Positions 7,544 through 15,420 of a stretch of DNA of 64,000 nucleotides are shown in pieces. Source of the stretch: Prevotella nigrescens (GTDB lineage: Bacteria; Bacteroidota; Bacteroidia; Bacteroidales; Bacteroidaceae); NCBI RefSeq assembly GCF_031191185.1, contig NZ_CP133465.1:1422001-1486000 (forward strand), given 5' to 3'. Numbering within the stretch: position 1 is the stretch's first letter; each line of letters starts with the position of its first letter. Under the pieces are notes generated by a model. That model was not told the origin of the DNA. It did not search any database and was given only the letters and a program-made list of their open reading frames with translations. The position numbers and the translations under genes are program-made.

Positions 7544-8863
7544 TTAGAGGAATGGAGAGAGAAAGTAACCTAACTTGCCTTTCAACTTCTGCCAAGGAGT
7601 TCTCCATTTGTTCCATTTCTCTTCTGTTAGTTTGAAACACTTCTTTTTCTGATTTTCAAAAATAGTATCCAGTTCTTTTGTTATGCCCTTGTCTATGACA
7701 ACCGCATTAACCTCTCTGTCCCATCTTAGGCTTCTGGAATTTAAGTTTGCTGAACCTATTGTGCAGAATTTTCCATCTACGAGTATTATTTTTGTATGAT
7801 GGAAGCCTGGTTCGAACAGCCAAATTGTGCAACCATCTTTCATAAGTTTATGTGCATTATAGTAACTACAATCGGGCGTTAATGGTATATCGCTTTTGAC
7901 ACTTAGCATTATTTCGACTTTCACTCCACGTTTTGCAGCGTTCTTTAATGCTGTTCTTAACTTCGGACTGAGTGTAAAATATGGGTTTATAATCTTTATA
8001 CTATCTTTTGCATCGTTGATGGCTTTCTCGTAAAAGAACCGGATTATATCTTTCGACACATGTGGCTCACGGTTAATAATACCCACCATTTGATGCCCGG
8101 CAGATTTACAAGTGTCTGCCTTTAACCCCTTTATATAATTCGCATTGCTTATTCCACGGTAATACTTAGCACCATGTACGTTTTGCCCAGAGACCTTATT
8201 CCACATTTGCAGGAATATTTTCTGTAACGTGTTTACAGCATCTCCTTCTATTCTGCAATGCATATCGTGCCATTCGCCAACAGCTTTTGTTCCTTTTATA
8301 TAGTAGTCTGCAACATTCATGCCACCAGTATAACCAATTTTTCCATCAATAACGACTATCTTGCGGTGGTCTCTGTTAAATATGTCTTGTATCCATGGGA
8401 AAGCCATTGGCTTGAATTCATATATTTCAATGCCTTTCTTTCTAATCTCTTTTAAATGTCTTTTACGCATCGGACGGTTGTTGCTGGCATTGCCGAACCC
8501 ATCGAATATCGCTCTGACCTCTATTCCTTCTTTTGCTTTCTTCGCAAGACGCGTAATCAGTTCGTTGTTTATGGAGTCGTTTCTGAAGTTGAAATACTCT
8601 AAATGAATGCTTGAATGGGCTTGGTCAATAGCTTTAAATAGGTCATCAAACTTCTCTTGACCAGTGGTTAAAAGCGTTACAGAGTTATTATTACTGAACT
8701 GTATACCTTTTGTTCTGAGTTGTTTTACAATCAGAGAGTCCGAGTGAGTCTGTTGTAAATATTGTGTATAAATTATGGGTATTGTTGTTGTGGCTTGCCC
8801 AATTATGCTAAACCATAACAATAAAAGGGTAAGTAGAAGTGAATATTTTTCTATCTTTCTCAC
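7544..8863 (-). CDS. cls: Cardiolipin synthase-like phospholipase D protein
   Basis: This 439-residue membrane-associated enzyme would join two phosphatidylglycerols into cardiolipin. Two phospholipase D HKD motifs are seen: HRKIVVIDGKIGYTGG in the first half and HHTKIILVDGKFCTIGSANLNSRS in the second, each complete. There is one N-terminal hydrophobic segment (residues about 8-25) rather than the two membrane segments of many ClsA proteins, and it ends in a signal-peptide-like site, so the catalytic part may face the periplasm. The gene lies 90 bases downstream of kdsD on the same strand, and could share its transcript. The PLD family is certain; cardiolipin as product is the likely but unproven choice. 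Confidence 0.85.
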   Translation of the reverse strand: MRKIEKYSLLLTLLLLWFSIIGQATTTIPIIYTQYLQQTHSDSLIVKQLRTKGIQFSNNNSVTLLTTGQEKFDDLFKAIDQAHSSIHLEYFNFRNDSINNELITRLAKKAKEGIEVRAIFDGFGNASNNRPMRKRHLKEIRKKGIEIYEFKPMAFPWIQDIFNRDHRKIVVIDGKIGYTGGMNVADYYIKGTKAVGEWHDMHCRIEGDAVNTLQKIFLQMWNKVSGQNVHGAKYYRGISNANYIKGLKADTCKSAGHQMVGIINREPHVSKDIIRFFYEKAINDAKDSIKIINPYFTLSPKLRTALKNAAKRGVKVEIMLSVKSDIPLTPDCSYYNAHKLMKDGCTIWLFEPGFHHTKIILVDGKFCTIGSANLNSRSLRWDREVNAVVIDKGITKELDTIFENQKKKCFKLTEEKWNKWRTPWQKLKGKLGYFLSPFL

Positions 8864-8953
8864 GTTATCCGTCTGTTGTATTTCTCTTTATCCCTCTATT
8901 TTATTGTTCTCTTCACACCCTACTGTGTTCTTCTTTGCTCCGATATGCAACTA

Positions 8954-9904
8954 TTAAAGCATACAACTGTAATGATCAACTACGCCTAATAGTCTTTGTT
9001 CCTTATCGCAAACCAATACTGTATGTATTTTGTATTTGTGCATAATGCTTTGTATTTCGGTAATTTTAGTATTCGGGAGAACTGTCTTGGGAGTTCTTGT
9101 CATTATGTCTTCTACGGTATGATCGAAGAATTTAGCCTGCCATTTCTCCATTGCACGGCGTATATCACCATCGGTAATCAGCCCAATAACCTTGTTTTTC
9201 TCCACAGAAACGCCCAAGCCTAACTTGCCGTTGCTGACGTGAATGATGGCTTCTCCCAAGTGCATCTCCTTTGGAATGATGGGCAAATCCTCTGAACGCA
9301 TGACGTCTTGAGCCGTTGTCAGCAGGCGTTTGCCCAATTCTCCGCCGGGGTGGAACTGTGCAAAATCTTTCGGTCGGAACTTCCTGACTTCCATTAAGGC
9401 AATTGCAAGTGCATCGCCCATAACCAAAGCGGCTGTAGTGGAGCTTGTCGGAGCAAGATTTAGTGGGCATGCCTCCTTCTCGACCCATACCTTTATGTGT
9501 GTCGTTGCATATTTAGCCAACAGTGAATTTGGATTTGCGCTCATGCCTATGATAGGAATATTCATGTGCAGAACCATTGGAATAAAACGTAGAAGCTCGT
9601 CCGTCTGTCCTGAATTGGACAGTGCCAAGACCACATCGCCCCTTGCCATGGCACCCAAATCGCCATGAAAGACATCTAATGGATTGGCGAAGAAAGCAGG
9701 AGTGCCCGTAGACGAAAGGGTTGCAGCTATCTTGGCACCAATATTTCCGCTTTTTCCTACTCCTGTAACAATGACTTTTCCTTTGCAATGGTACATCAAG
9801 TCCACAGCTTTATCGAAGTTTTCGTCCAACTGTCCTATCAGTGCCAAGGTTGCATTTGCCTCGTCCTTTATGCACTGTATTGCGTAATCTCTGACATTCT
9901 TCAT
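8954..9904 (-). CDS. kdsD: Arabinose-5-phosphate isomerase (KpsF/GutQ family)
   Basis: Converts ribulose-5-phosphate to arabinose-5-phosphate, the first step of KDO synthesis for lipopolysaccharide. The 316-residue cytoplasmic protein has an N-terminal SIS sugar-isomerase domain (about 30-165; VTGVGKSGNIGAKIAATLSSTGTPAFF, SNSGQTDEL) and two CBS domains (about 200-316; ITDGDIRRAME). It is 21 bases downstream of kdsA, whose product uses its product as substrate, so the pair forms a KDO operon transcribed from 10745-10752. Length and motifs are normal for the family. Confidence 0.93.
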   Translation of the reverse strand: MKNVRDYAIQCIKDEANATLALIGQLDENFDKAVDLMYHCKGKVIVTGVGKSGNIGAKIAATLSSTGTPAFFANPLDVFHGDLGAMARGDVVLALSNSGQTDELLRFIPMVLHMNIPIIGMSANPNSLLAKYATTHIKVWVEKEACPLNLAPTSSTTAALVMGDALAIALMEVRKFRPKDFAQFHPGGELGKRLLTTAQDVMRSEDLPIIPKEMHLGEAIIHVSNGKLGLGVSVEKNKVIGLITDGDIRRAMEKWQAKFFDHTVEDIMTRTPKTVLPNTKITEIQSIMHKYKIHTVLVCDKEQRLLGVVDHYSCML

Positions 9905-9925
9905 TTTGTTTGTTCTCTCTTCGCT

Positions 9926-10684
9926 TTATTGTAGTTGTCCGATTAGGTCGTCTAATTTTGCTAATTCCAACATATTGGCAGCATCGCTCAAACCTTTGTC
10001 TGGGTCGGGGTGCACTTCGAAGAAGTATCCATTTGCTCCAAAAGCTTTGGCTGCCAATGCCATTGAAGGCACAAACTTACGGTCGCCGACAGTCTTTCCA
10101 TTGCCTGCACTTGGTCGTTGAACACTGTGTGTGCAATCCATAATCACTGTTTCGCTAAACGCTTGCATGTCTGGAATGTTCCGGAAATCCACGACAAGGT
10201 TGTTATAACCAAAGCTATTGCCGCGTTCTGTAAGCCATACTTCTTTTGCTCCGCTGTCTACGCATTTCTCTACTGGATATTTCATATCTCTTCCGCTTAG
10301 GAATTGTGCTTTCTTAATATTCACAATCTTCCCTGTTTTAGCGGCTGCAACCAGTAAATCGGTTTGTCTGCATAGAAAGGCTGGTATCTGAATGACGTCT
10401 ACAACCTTGCCAACTTTTTCTGCCTGATAGCTTTCATGAATGTCAGTGAGTAGCTTTAAACCGTATTTATCTTTTATTTCTTGCAGCATTACAAGTCCTT
10501 TCACCATTCCTGGTCCGCGAAAAGCATTCAGACTGGTACGGTTTGCCTTGTCGAAACTGGCTTTAAAGATAATGTCGATGCCATATTTCTTGTTCAGGCG
10601 CACTAGTTCTGCAGCGACAGTGTCCAGGAGTTCTTGGCTTTCAATGACGCAAGGCCCTGCAATATAGATATTTTTATTAGTCAT
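9926..10684 (-). CDS. kdsA: 3-deoxy-8-phosphooctulonate (KDO-8-P) synthase
   Basis: Condenses phosphoenolpyruvate with arabinose-5-phosphate to KDO-8-phosphate in the cytoplasm. At 252 residues it is slightly shorter than the enterobacterial enzyme (about 284) but typical for Bacteroidetes. Visible marks are AGPCVIES at 9-16, FKASFDKANRTS, FRGPGMVKGL, TDIHE and the C-terminal GYFFEVHPDPDKGLSDAANML. It is the first gene of the kdsA-kdsD unit, with the promoter -7 box about 61 bases upstream. Divergent from the amino-sugar kinase gene, with a dispersed repeat between them. Confidence 0.95.
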   Translation of the reverse strand: MTNKNIYIAGPCVIESQELLDTVAAELVRLNKKYGIDIIFKASFDKANRTSLNAFRGPGMVKGLVMLQEIKDKYGLKLLTDIHESYQAEKVGKVVDVIQIPAFLCRQTDLLVAAAKTGKIVNIKKAQFLSGRDMKYPVEKCVDSGAKEVWLTERGNSFGYNNLVVDFRNIPDMQAFSETVIMDCTHSVQRPSAGNGKTVGDRKFVPSMALAAKAFGANGYFFEVHPDPDKGLSDAANMLELAKLDDLIGQLQ

Positions 10685-10744
10685 TTATAGGCGAAATGAA
10701 GTGTGATATATAAAGAATGTTGCCTTCAAAGCAGTTTTATGCTG

Positions 10745-10752
10745 CAAAGGTA
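10745..10752 (-). promoter_or_regulatory. -7 box for kdsA-kdsD
   Basis: On the minus strand TACCTTTG matches TAnnTTTG perfectly and is followed by GCAGC. It gives a leader of about 55 bases before the kdsA ATG. Confidence 0.65.
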
Positions 10753-10782
10753 TATATAATAAGGTGAATATGCAAACCATCG

Positions 10783-10930
10783 GTCTAACTTTATTGACGT
10801 GAGTTCGATGAATTGCAATTGTTTGTAAATAGGGTAATGTTTATATCCCACGAGTGATATACAAACGTGTATGAAAGCGGTTTCAGACAACGTGAAACAA
10901 CCAATAAATTCGTCAGTCTAACTTTATTAA
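10783..10930. mobile_element. MITE-like dispersed repeat, copy 1
   Basis: About 145 bp, clearly homologous to the element at 19161-19291. Shared blocks include AATTGCAATTGTTTGTAAAT, GCGGTTTCAGACAA and GTGAAACAACCAATAAATTC. The terminal inverted repeats are more worn than in copy 2 (GAGTTCGATGAATT against AATTCGTCAGTCTAAC). A 13-bp direct repeat GTCTAACTTTATT is found at 10783-10795 and 10916-10928. No open frame for a transposase. It sits between divergent kdsA and the kinase gene. Confidence 0.7.
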
Positions 10931-10973
10931 GACTTTATAATACGGTGAGCGTATTTAGTATTGAAGTTTTTTG

Positions 10974-10981
10974 TACTTTTG
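10974..10981 (+). promoter_or_regulatory. -7 box for amino-sugar kinase gene
   Basis: TACTTTTG, a perfect -7 match, 18 bases before the ATG at 10999. It fixes the start: an in-frame upstream start at 10867 would lie before the promoter and inside the dispersed repeat. Confidence 0.65.
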
Positions 10982-10998
10982 CAGGCAAAACAGGACGT

Positions 10999-11871
10999 AT
11001 GATATTAATTGCAGATAGCGGTAGTACAAAAACCGATTGGATAATATGGACTGGCGATGAAGGTAGCGACAAAGTGATTTCGACGCAGGGAATAAATCCT
11101 TTTCACCAATCGGTTGATGAGATAGAACTCATTGTAAGGAATGAAGTGTTGCCTCTATTGGTTTCTGTCTTAGATTGTATAGATGCAGCAAATTTAATTA
11201 AGTCTGTTGCATTCTATGGGGCAGGTTGTACTGAAAGCGTATCGCCCAAGATGCAAGACTGCTTGTCTGGTATCTTTGCAGAAGCCAACATTGAAGTTGC
11301 CGGCGACTTGCTTGGTGCAGCTCGGGCATTGTGTGGCAATAGCCTCGGCATAACTTGTATATTGGGAACAGGTTCGAACAGTTGTTTTTACGACGGCGAG
11401 AAGATAGTAGAGAATGTCCCTCCGCTTGGCTATATCTTGGGCGACGAGGGTAGCGGAGCCGCATTGGGCAAGCTCTTTATGAACGGAATATTCAAGGGCG
11501 ACCTGCCTGCGGCTATTCGGGATCTGTATCTTCGTGAAGAAAATATTACTTATACGGAAGTCATAGAAAGGGTCTATCGCAAGCCGTTAGCCAATAGATT
11601 TCTTGCTTCCACTTCGAAATTCATCTGCCGACATTTAGATATGCCCGAATTAAAAGTATTGGTACAACAGAACTTCGAGTTCTTCTTTGAGCGCAATGTG
11701 TGCAAGTATGCCTGCTATGGAGTAAAGAAAGTATCTGCGACAGGCAGCATAGCTTACCATTTTCGCAATGCTTTCGAGGCAGCAGCAGCAAGATATGGCT
11801 TCGTAGTAGATAGGGTAGAGCGGTCGCCTATCCACGGAATGTTAGCTTATCATAAGAATAGGTGCCAGTAA
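10999..11871 (+). CDS. BadF/BadG/BcrA-type ATPase, probable N-acetylglucosamine kinase
   Basis: The 290-residue cytoplasmic protein has the actin-like ATPase fold of the BadF/NagK group: phosphate-1 motif ILIADSGSTKTDWIIW at residues 2-17, LGTGSNSCFYDG near 125-136, and DEGSGAALGK near 150. These enzymes phosphorylate N-acetylglucosamine (or related amino sugars) released in cell-wall recycling; the exact substrate is inferred. I chose the ATG at 10999 because conserved sequence begins there and the -7 box lies at 10974-10981. It is probably a single-gene transcript, followed after 65 bases by the exb promoter. Confidence 0.8.
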   Translation: MILIADSGSTKTDWIIWTGDEGSDKVISTQGINPFHQSVDEIELIVRNEVLPLLVSVLDCIDAANLIKSVAFYGAGCTESVSPKMQDCLSGIFAEANIEVAGDLLGAARALCGNSLGITCILGTGSNSCFYDGEKIVENVPPLGYILGDEGSGAALGKLFMNGIFKGDLPAAIRDLYLREENITYTEVIERVYRKPLANRFLASTSKFICRHLDMPELKVLVQQNFEFFFERNVCKYACYGVKKVSATGSIAYHFRNAFEAAAARYGFVVDRVERSPIHGMLAYHKNRCQ

Positions 11872-11936
11872 CCGCACAATGTAGCCACTGTATTTGTTCG
11901 GCTAATACGTCGTTCCGAAAGATATTCCACCTATCG

Positions 11937-11996
11937 TTTGGTGATTATTCATAAAATTAGTATTTTTGGCTCGCAATACAACAAGAGTCGTATTGC
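11937..11996 (+). promoter_or_regulatory. Promoter of exb operon with a hairpin at the transcript start
   Basis: TTTG at 11937-11940, a 20-base spacer and TATTTTTG at 11961-11968 make a complete promoter. The predicted start falls at or just before GCAATAC (11973-11979), which pairs with GTATTGC (11990-11996) across a 10-base loop. The mRNA would thus begin with a 7-bp hairpin and carry a leader of about 105 bases before the exbB ATG at 12078. Confidence 0.7.
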
Positions 11997-12077
11997 AGGT
12001 AAAAGATGATTGTTTAAATACTTGGAGAAGGCTTGTCCGACATTTAATTGTATAGAACTTTAGAAACAAATGACAAT

Positions 12078-12920
12078 ATGAAAAAAGTAATTGCTTGTTT
12101 TGTAATCTTCGCAACTATCCTGTTTGCTTGTCCGTTGGGTAGCGTTGCGCAAAACAATACTGCGACTCAACAGAAACCAAATGCAGTAAATACCGTTAGT
12201 AAAGATGCACAAGGTAGCGACGCACTCGATGAACTTGAAGCAGAATCCAATGTGCCTCAAGCACAGAAAGCATCTGCCGACAATATGGGTTTCCACCAGT
12301 TGCTAAAACAAAAGTTTATTGATGGTAATGCAGGCTTTATGTCGCTTGTAGCTTTGGCTTTGGTTTTAGGTTTGGCTTTTTGCATAGAACGCATTATCTA
12401 TCTTAGTCTTTCAGAAATTGATGCCAAGCGTTTTATGGGAAAACTAACCGACCTGATTGTTGCTAACGACATAGAACAAGCAAAAGAACTTAGCCGAAAC
12501 ACGCGCGGTCCGGTAGCTTCTATCTGCTATCAAGGTTTGTTGCGTATAGATAGTTCTATCGAGGATATAGAACGCAGCGTAGCTTCATACGGCAGTGTGC
12601 AGAGTGCTAACTTAGAGAAAGGTTGTTCGTGGGTAACACTTTTCATAGCAATGGCACCATCGTTAGGTTTCCTTGGTACGGTGATTGGAATGGTAATGGC
12701 TTTCGACCAGATACAAATTGCAGGCGACATTAGTCCTACCATTGTGGCTTCGGGAATGAAAGTGGCACTTATAACCACCATTTTTGGTATTATTGTAGCT
12801 TTGGTTCTACAGATATTCTACAACTACATACTTTCTAAGATAGAACATCTGACGGCTCAGATGGAAGAGTCTGCCATATCGTTGTTAGATGCCATTGTTG
12901 TGTATAAACTGAAGCGATAG
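12078..12920 (+). CDS. exbB: MotA/TolQ/ExbB proton channel protein
   Basis: ExbB forms the inner-membrane proton channel that, with ExbD, powers TonB-dependent transport. The 280-residue protein starts with a signal-like segment (MKKVIACFVIFATILFACP, ending VAQ near 25), a Gln/Ala-rich linker, a first membrane helix (about 88-110: FMSLVALALVLGLAFCIERI) and the family core ITLFIAMAPSLGFLGTVIGM-type run near 185-205 with a third helix after. An upstream TTG at 12048 is in frame but the ATG at 12078 with its hydrophobic start is better. First gene of a four-gene operon that lacks tonB. Confidence 0.9.
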   Translation: MKKVIACFVIFATILFACPLGSVAQNNTATQQKPNAVNTVSKDAQGSDALDELEAESNVPQAQKASADNMGFHQLLKQKFIDGNAGFMSLVALALVLGLAFCIERIIYLSLSEIDAKRFMGKLTDLIVANDIEQAKELSRNTRGPVASICYQGLLRIDSSIEDIERSVASYGSVQSANLEKGCSWVTLFIAMAPSLGFLGTVIGMVMAFDQIQIAGDISPTIVASGMKVALITTIFGIIVALVLQIFYNYILSKIEHLTAQMEESAISLLDAIVVYKLKR

Positions 12921-12923
12921 ACT

Positions 12924-13448
12924 ATGAACGTGAAAAATAAACTTTCTAAATGGGCAGAAGAACGAATATCGCAACGCATTCTGTACGTCTTAATAGGCGT
13001 TATTGCACTTGTGTTCGTGCTGTTCTTCTCGGTAGGCTTCTATACTCCATTTGCTGGCGACCCTTCTTTCAATGCTCCACTGTTCACCGATGTGCTTCTT
13101 ATATTTATGTGGATTCTCTTCGGGTTGGCAGTTCTCACAATGGTCGTGTCGTTAATTCGTACTGCACGAACAATGTCTGTTAAGCAGCGTGTGGTGAATG
13201 GTATTCCTACTTACAAAATATCCATAGCCGTGTTTGGTACAACACTTTTGTGCCTTGTGTTGTCGTTTGTCTTCGGTTCTTCTCGTCCTATGCTTATAAA
13301 TGGCGCAAACTATACCAATACATTCTGGTTGAAGGTTTCCGATATGTTTGTTACATCATCAATTGTGTTGCTTCTTGTTGCAATAGCTGTAACAGCTTTT
13401 GGTGCGACACGCTATTATAGAAAGAAAAATAAAAACGCCAATGTTTAA
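12924..13448 (+). CDS. Four-helix membrane protein of exb operon
   Basis: The 174-residue protein has four clear hydrophobic helices (about residues 20-40, 55-77, 98-116 and 140-160) and a basic end (RYYRKKNKNANV). I know no named function. It lies 3 bases after exbB, and its stop overlaps the start of the first exbD, so it is translationally linked to the proton-channel complex. Small membrane proteins at this position recur in Bacteroidales exb operons, as far as I recall. A structural or assembly part of the ExbBD motor is an inference. Confidence 0.75.
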   Translation: MNVKNKLSKWAEERISQRILYVLIGVIALVFVLFFSVGFYTPFAGDPSFNAPLFTDVLLIFMWILFGLAVLTMVVSLIRTARTMSVKQRVVNGIPTYKISIAVFGTTLLCLVLSFVFGSSRPMLINGANYTNTFWLKVSDMFVTSSIVLLLVAIAVTAFGATRYYRKKNKNANV

Positions 13449-13980
13449 ACGTGCTAAACGAAAAGTTCCAGGCTTAAACACCTCTTCTACAGCCGACATA
13501 TCGTTTATGTTGTTGATACTCTTCCTGGTTACCACGTCGATGGAGGTAGATGAGGGATTGGAACGCACGCTTCCACCGATAGAGAAGAAGCAGAAAGAAA
13601 TCCAATCTATGGTAGACGAACGTTTGGTGTTGCACTTTCAGATACTTGATAACAACAAGTTGCTGCTAAACAATAAGCCTATAGCATTGGCTACTGTAAG
13701 GAAGACTGTAGCCAACTTTGTTGCACCTAAGGGTAAAGAGCACATTATTCAGCTTCAGGCAGATTCACACGCTTCGTATAATGCTTATTTCTCGCTTCAG
13801 AACGAAATAGTTGCAGCCTATAACGATTTGCGCAATAAGCGAGCCGAACAGTTGTATGGCAAACTCTATCAACTTTGTTCTGTCGAACAACAAGAACAGA
13901 TTGCCGACGAAATACCGCAACGCATATCAGAGGTCTATGCTACAGAGAATGCAAAAACACAGAAAGGAGGCAACCAATGA
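13441..13980 (+). CDS. exbD: ExbD/TolR family protein, first copy
   Basis: ExbD couples the proton channel of ExbB to TonB. The 179-residue protein begins MFKRAKRKVPGLNTSSTADI, has one membrane helix (about 20-40: SFMLLILFLVTTSME) with the conserved TADI Asp at its start, and a periplasmic domain. The ATG at 13441 overlaps the previous gene's stop codon; an upstream in-frame start at 13399 would sit deep in that gene and is less likely. The C-terminal half (EQLYGKLYQLCSVEQQEQIADEIPQRI) is longer than in simple ExbD. A preceding AAAAACGCCA gives only a weak ribosome site, consistent with coupling. Confidence 0.88.
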   Translation: MFKRAKRKVPGLNTSSTADISFMLLILFLVTTSMEVDEGLERTLPPIEKKQKEIQSMVDERLVLHFQILDNNKLLLNNKPIALATVRKTVANFVAPKGKEHIIQLQADSHASYNAYFSLQNEIVAAYNDLRNKRAEQLYGKLYQLCSVEQQEQIADEIPQRISEVYATENAKTQKGGNQ

Positions 13981-14459
13981 GCATCTATCGACGTCGTAAA
14001 CACGACATTCCGGAACTGAACACAGCTTCGTTGCCCGACCTTATTTTTACCATTCTGTTCTTCTTTATGCTCGTTACCCACATGCGTAAAACTACTGTTA
14101 AGGTGAAATATCAGGTACCGCAGGGAACAGAACTGACCAAGTTGGTGAAGAAATCTGCCATATCCTATATATATATAGGTACACCCACCGATGCTACTGG
14201 CGAGGCTTTGGGCGACAGTATATGTGTGCAGCTGAACGACAAGATTATTGATTTGAAAGATATAAAAGGTTATCTTGCAAAAGAACGGCAAACCATGTCG
14301 GCAACTGATAGAAAGCAAATGAGTGCCAGCGTGCGTGCCGACAAGAACTCACCAATGGGAATGATAAACGATATTAAGCAGAGTTTGCGCGAAAGCAATG
14401 TACTGAAAGTAAACTTTGCTGCAACATTTAAGAAACATAATACCACTACATCTTATTAG
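13977..14459 (+). CDS. exbD: ExbD/TolR family protein, second copy
   Basis: A 160-residue paralogue of the preceding ExbD, starting MSIYRRRKHDIPELNTASLP with the conserved membrane-entry Asp in LPDLIFTILFFFMLVTHMRK (about 18-37), and a periplasmic domain after. ATGA overlap: its ATG at 13977 shares bases with the stop of the first exbD, so the two are translationally coupled. Two unlike ExbD chains per ExbB are usual in Bacteroidetes. An imperfect stem CACGAGT/ACTCGTG (14505-14546) downstream may help end the transcript; no strong terminator is seen before 14844. Confidence 0.88.
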   Translation: MSIYRRRKHDIPELNTASLPDLIFTILFFFMLVTHMRKTTVKVKYQVPQGTELTKLVKKSAISYIYIGTPTDATGEALGDSICVQLNDKIIDLKDIKGYLAKERQTMSATDRKQMSASVRADKNSPMGMINDIKQSLRESNVLKVNFAATFKKHNTTTSY

Positions 14460-14632
14460 TGCAAATTGCACGAGAGCATACGCTTTAGTATATGAATACT
14501 ATGGCACGAGTGAAAAACCGATAAAGCAAACAAGGAAAAACTCGTGTTGGAAAAATCCCAGATACGAGTATAAATAAACATTTATAACAACCCTGCCGGG
14601 GGAGCTACAATTTTGCATTTGACGATATTATA

Positions 14633-14702
14633 TATCGTGGGGCACAAAAGTACATTTCGTGGGGCACGAAAGTATATATTGTGGGGCACGAAAGTACATT
14701 TT
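14633..14702. repeat. Tandem palindrome array B, 3 units of 22 bp
   Basis: Three 17-base dyads start at 14633, 14655 and 14677, exactly 22 bp apart, each followed by a 5-base spacer (GTACA or GTATA). The best unit is TTTCGTG-GGG-CACGAAA (14655-14671), a perfect 7-bp stem. It ends 45 bases before the HU-like remnant at 14747. The upstream part of this gap (14460-14632) shows no ORF. Confidence 0.85.
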
Positions 14703-14746
14703 ATCGATATTAACAATTGGAGATTCCGGCTTAACAAAATTTAGCT

Positions 14747-14820
14747 ATGCCATTTTATAAGAAAATTAAAATGAAAGTAAACGACAAATATACCCATAAG
14801 CTGTTGCCGTAGGCGCAGTG
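14747..14820 (+). pseudogene. Probable remnant of the start of an HU-family DNA-binding gene
   Basis: An ATG at 14747 opens a 21-codon frame, MPFYKKIKMKVNDKYTHKLL and then P and a stop. Shifting frame by one at 14791 the codons read Y-P-stop-A-V-A-V-G-A-V. Together this resembles the N-terminus of Bacteroidales HU-family proteins, which as I remember begin like M-x-x-YKKxKxKxNGKWYPxAVxVG. So a one-base frameshift and a nonsense codon appear to have broken such a gene, and nothing HU-like follows 14820. The array B palindromes lie where the promoter would be, as at the two intact HU genes here. Could also be a chance short frame or a tiny peptide. Confidence 0.5.
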
Positions 14821-14843
14821 TTTATAACTGCACTTGCAGCAAT

Positions 14844-14881
14844 ACCCTCGTTTCTTTACGGAACGAGGGTGCTTGTTTTTT
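14844..14881 (+). terminator. Rho-independent terminator
   Basis: ACCCTCGTTTC (14844-14854) pairs with GAACGAGGGT (14861-14870) over a short loop, followed by GCTTG and a run of six T (14876-14881). It points rightwards and would end transcripts from the exb operon or from array B and the HU remnant. No T-run in the opposite sense. Confidence 0.75.
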
Positions 14882-14897
14882 ACAGATACTTGTACCT

Positions 14898-15296
14898 TTA
14901 ATAATCGCCTTTCTTATAAGTCTGGTCGAACAAGATGGTTTTGGCGTCTTTGCCCGAACGGTAAGTAAAGCGGAAGTTAAAGCCAGCCTCTTTGTACGGT
15001 TTAGAAGCCATGTCGGCTTTAACACCAGCCAACAAAGTTTGTTGGAGCAATTGTTTGTGTGCGGCAATATTCATCTTGTTGTCTGCTTCATTCAGGAACG
15101 AATAGCAATAATGAATAGTGCGTGTGTCGGGTTCGTACACCATGCTGTCCATTCGTGTGTCTGAAACGACAGGGGTGGGGCAGTGCTTCTGTGTGTATTC
15201 CTTACATTCTTTCGCTGCTCTGTCTTCTAAACTCTCTTGACAGCTTGTAAGCAAGAAGCAGCCAATGGCAATGAAAAACAATTTGGTAAACTTCAT
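14898..15296 (-). CDS. Small lipoprotein of unknown function
   Basis: The 132-residue protein has a lipoprotein signal, MKFTKLFFIAIGCFLLTSC, with the lipobox LTSC placing the lipidated Cys at residue 19. The mature part is charged, with three further Cys (CKEY, HCP, YCY), and I do not recognise a domain. Aspartates and glutamates just after the Cys (QESLEDRAAKE) fit export to the cell surface or outer membrane, which is an inference. Promoter TACCTTTG at 15328-15335 gives a short leader. Monocistronic, divergent from lepA. Confidence 0.75.
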   Translation of the reverse strand: MKFTKLFFIAIGCFLLTSCQESLEDRAAKECKEYTQKHCPTPVVSDTRMDSMVYEPDTRTIHYCYSFLNEADNKMNIAAHKQLLQQTLLAGVKADMASKPYKEAGFNFRFTYRSGKDAKTILFDQTYKKGDY

Positions 15297-15327
15297 AATT
15301 CTATTGTGTTATATGTATTAACGTGCG

Positions 15328-15335
15328 CAAAGGTA
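15328..15335 (-). promoter_or_regulatory. -7 box for small lipoprotein gene
   Basis: Minus-strand TACCTTTG followed by GCGCACG, 31 bases before the ATG at 15296. Perfect TAnnTTTG match. Confidence 0.65.
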
Positions 15336-15366
15336 GGGCTTTTTGTGCAATTTTATGATTGGTTCT

Positions 15367-15397
15367 TTTGTTTTTCTCGCTTTTATTCTTAAATTTG
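15367..15397 (+). promoter_or_regulatory. Promoter of lepA
   Basis: TTTG at 15367-15370, 19-base spacer, TAAATTTG at 15390-15397. It fixes the lepA start at 15421, since an in-frame upstream ATG at 15355 region lies before the promoter. Confidence 0.75.
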
Positions 15398-15420
15398 CAT
15401 ACCAAAAGACGACAATCTTA

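Noticed and set aside
10867..10998. N-terminal extension of the amino-sugar kinase
   Set aside because: It lies upstream of the -7 box and in the dispersed repeat; kinase similarity begins at the ATG 10999.
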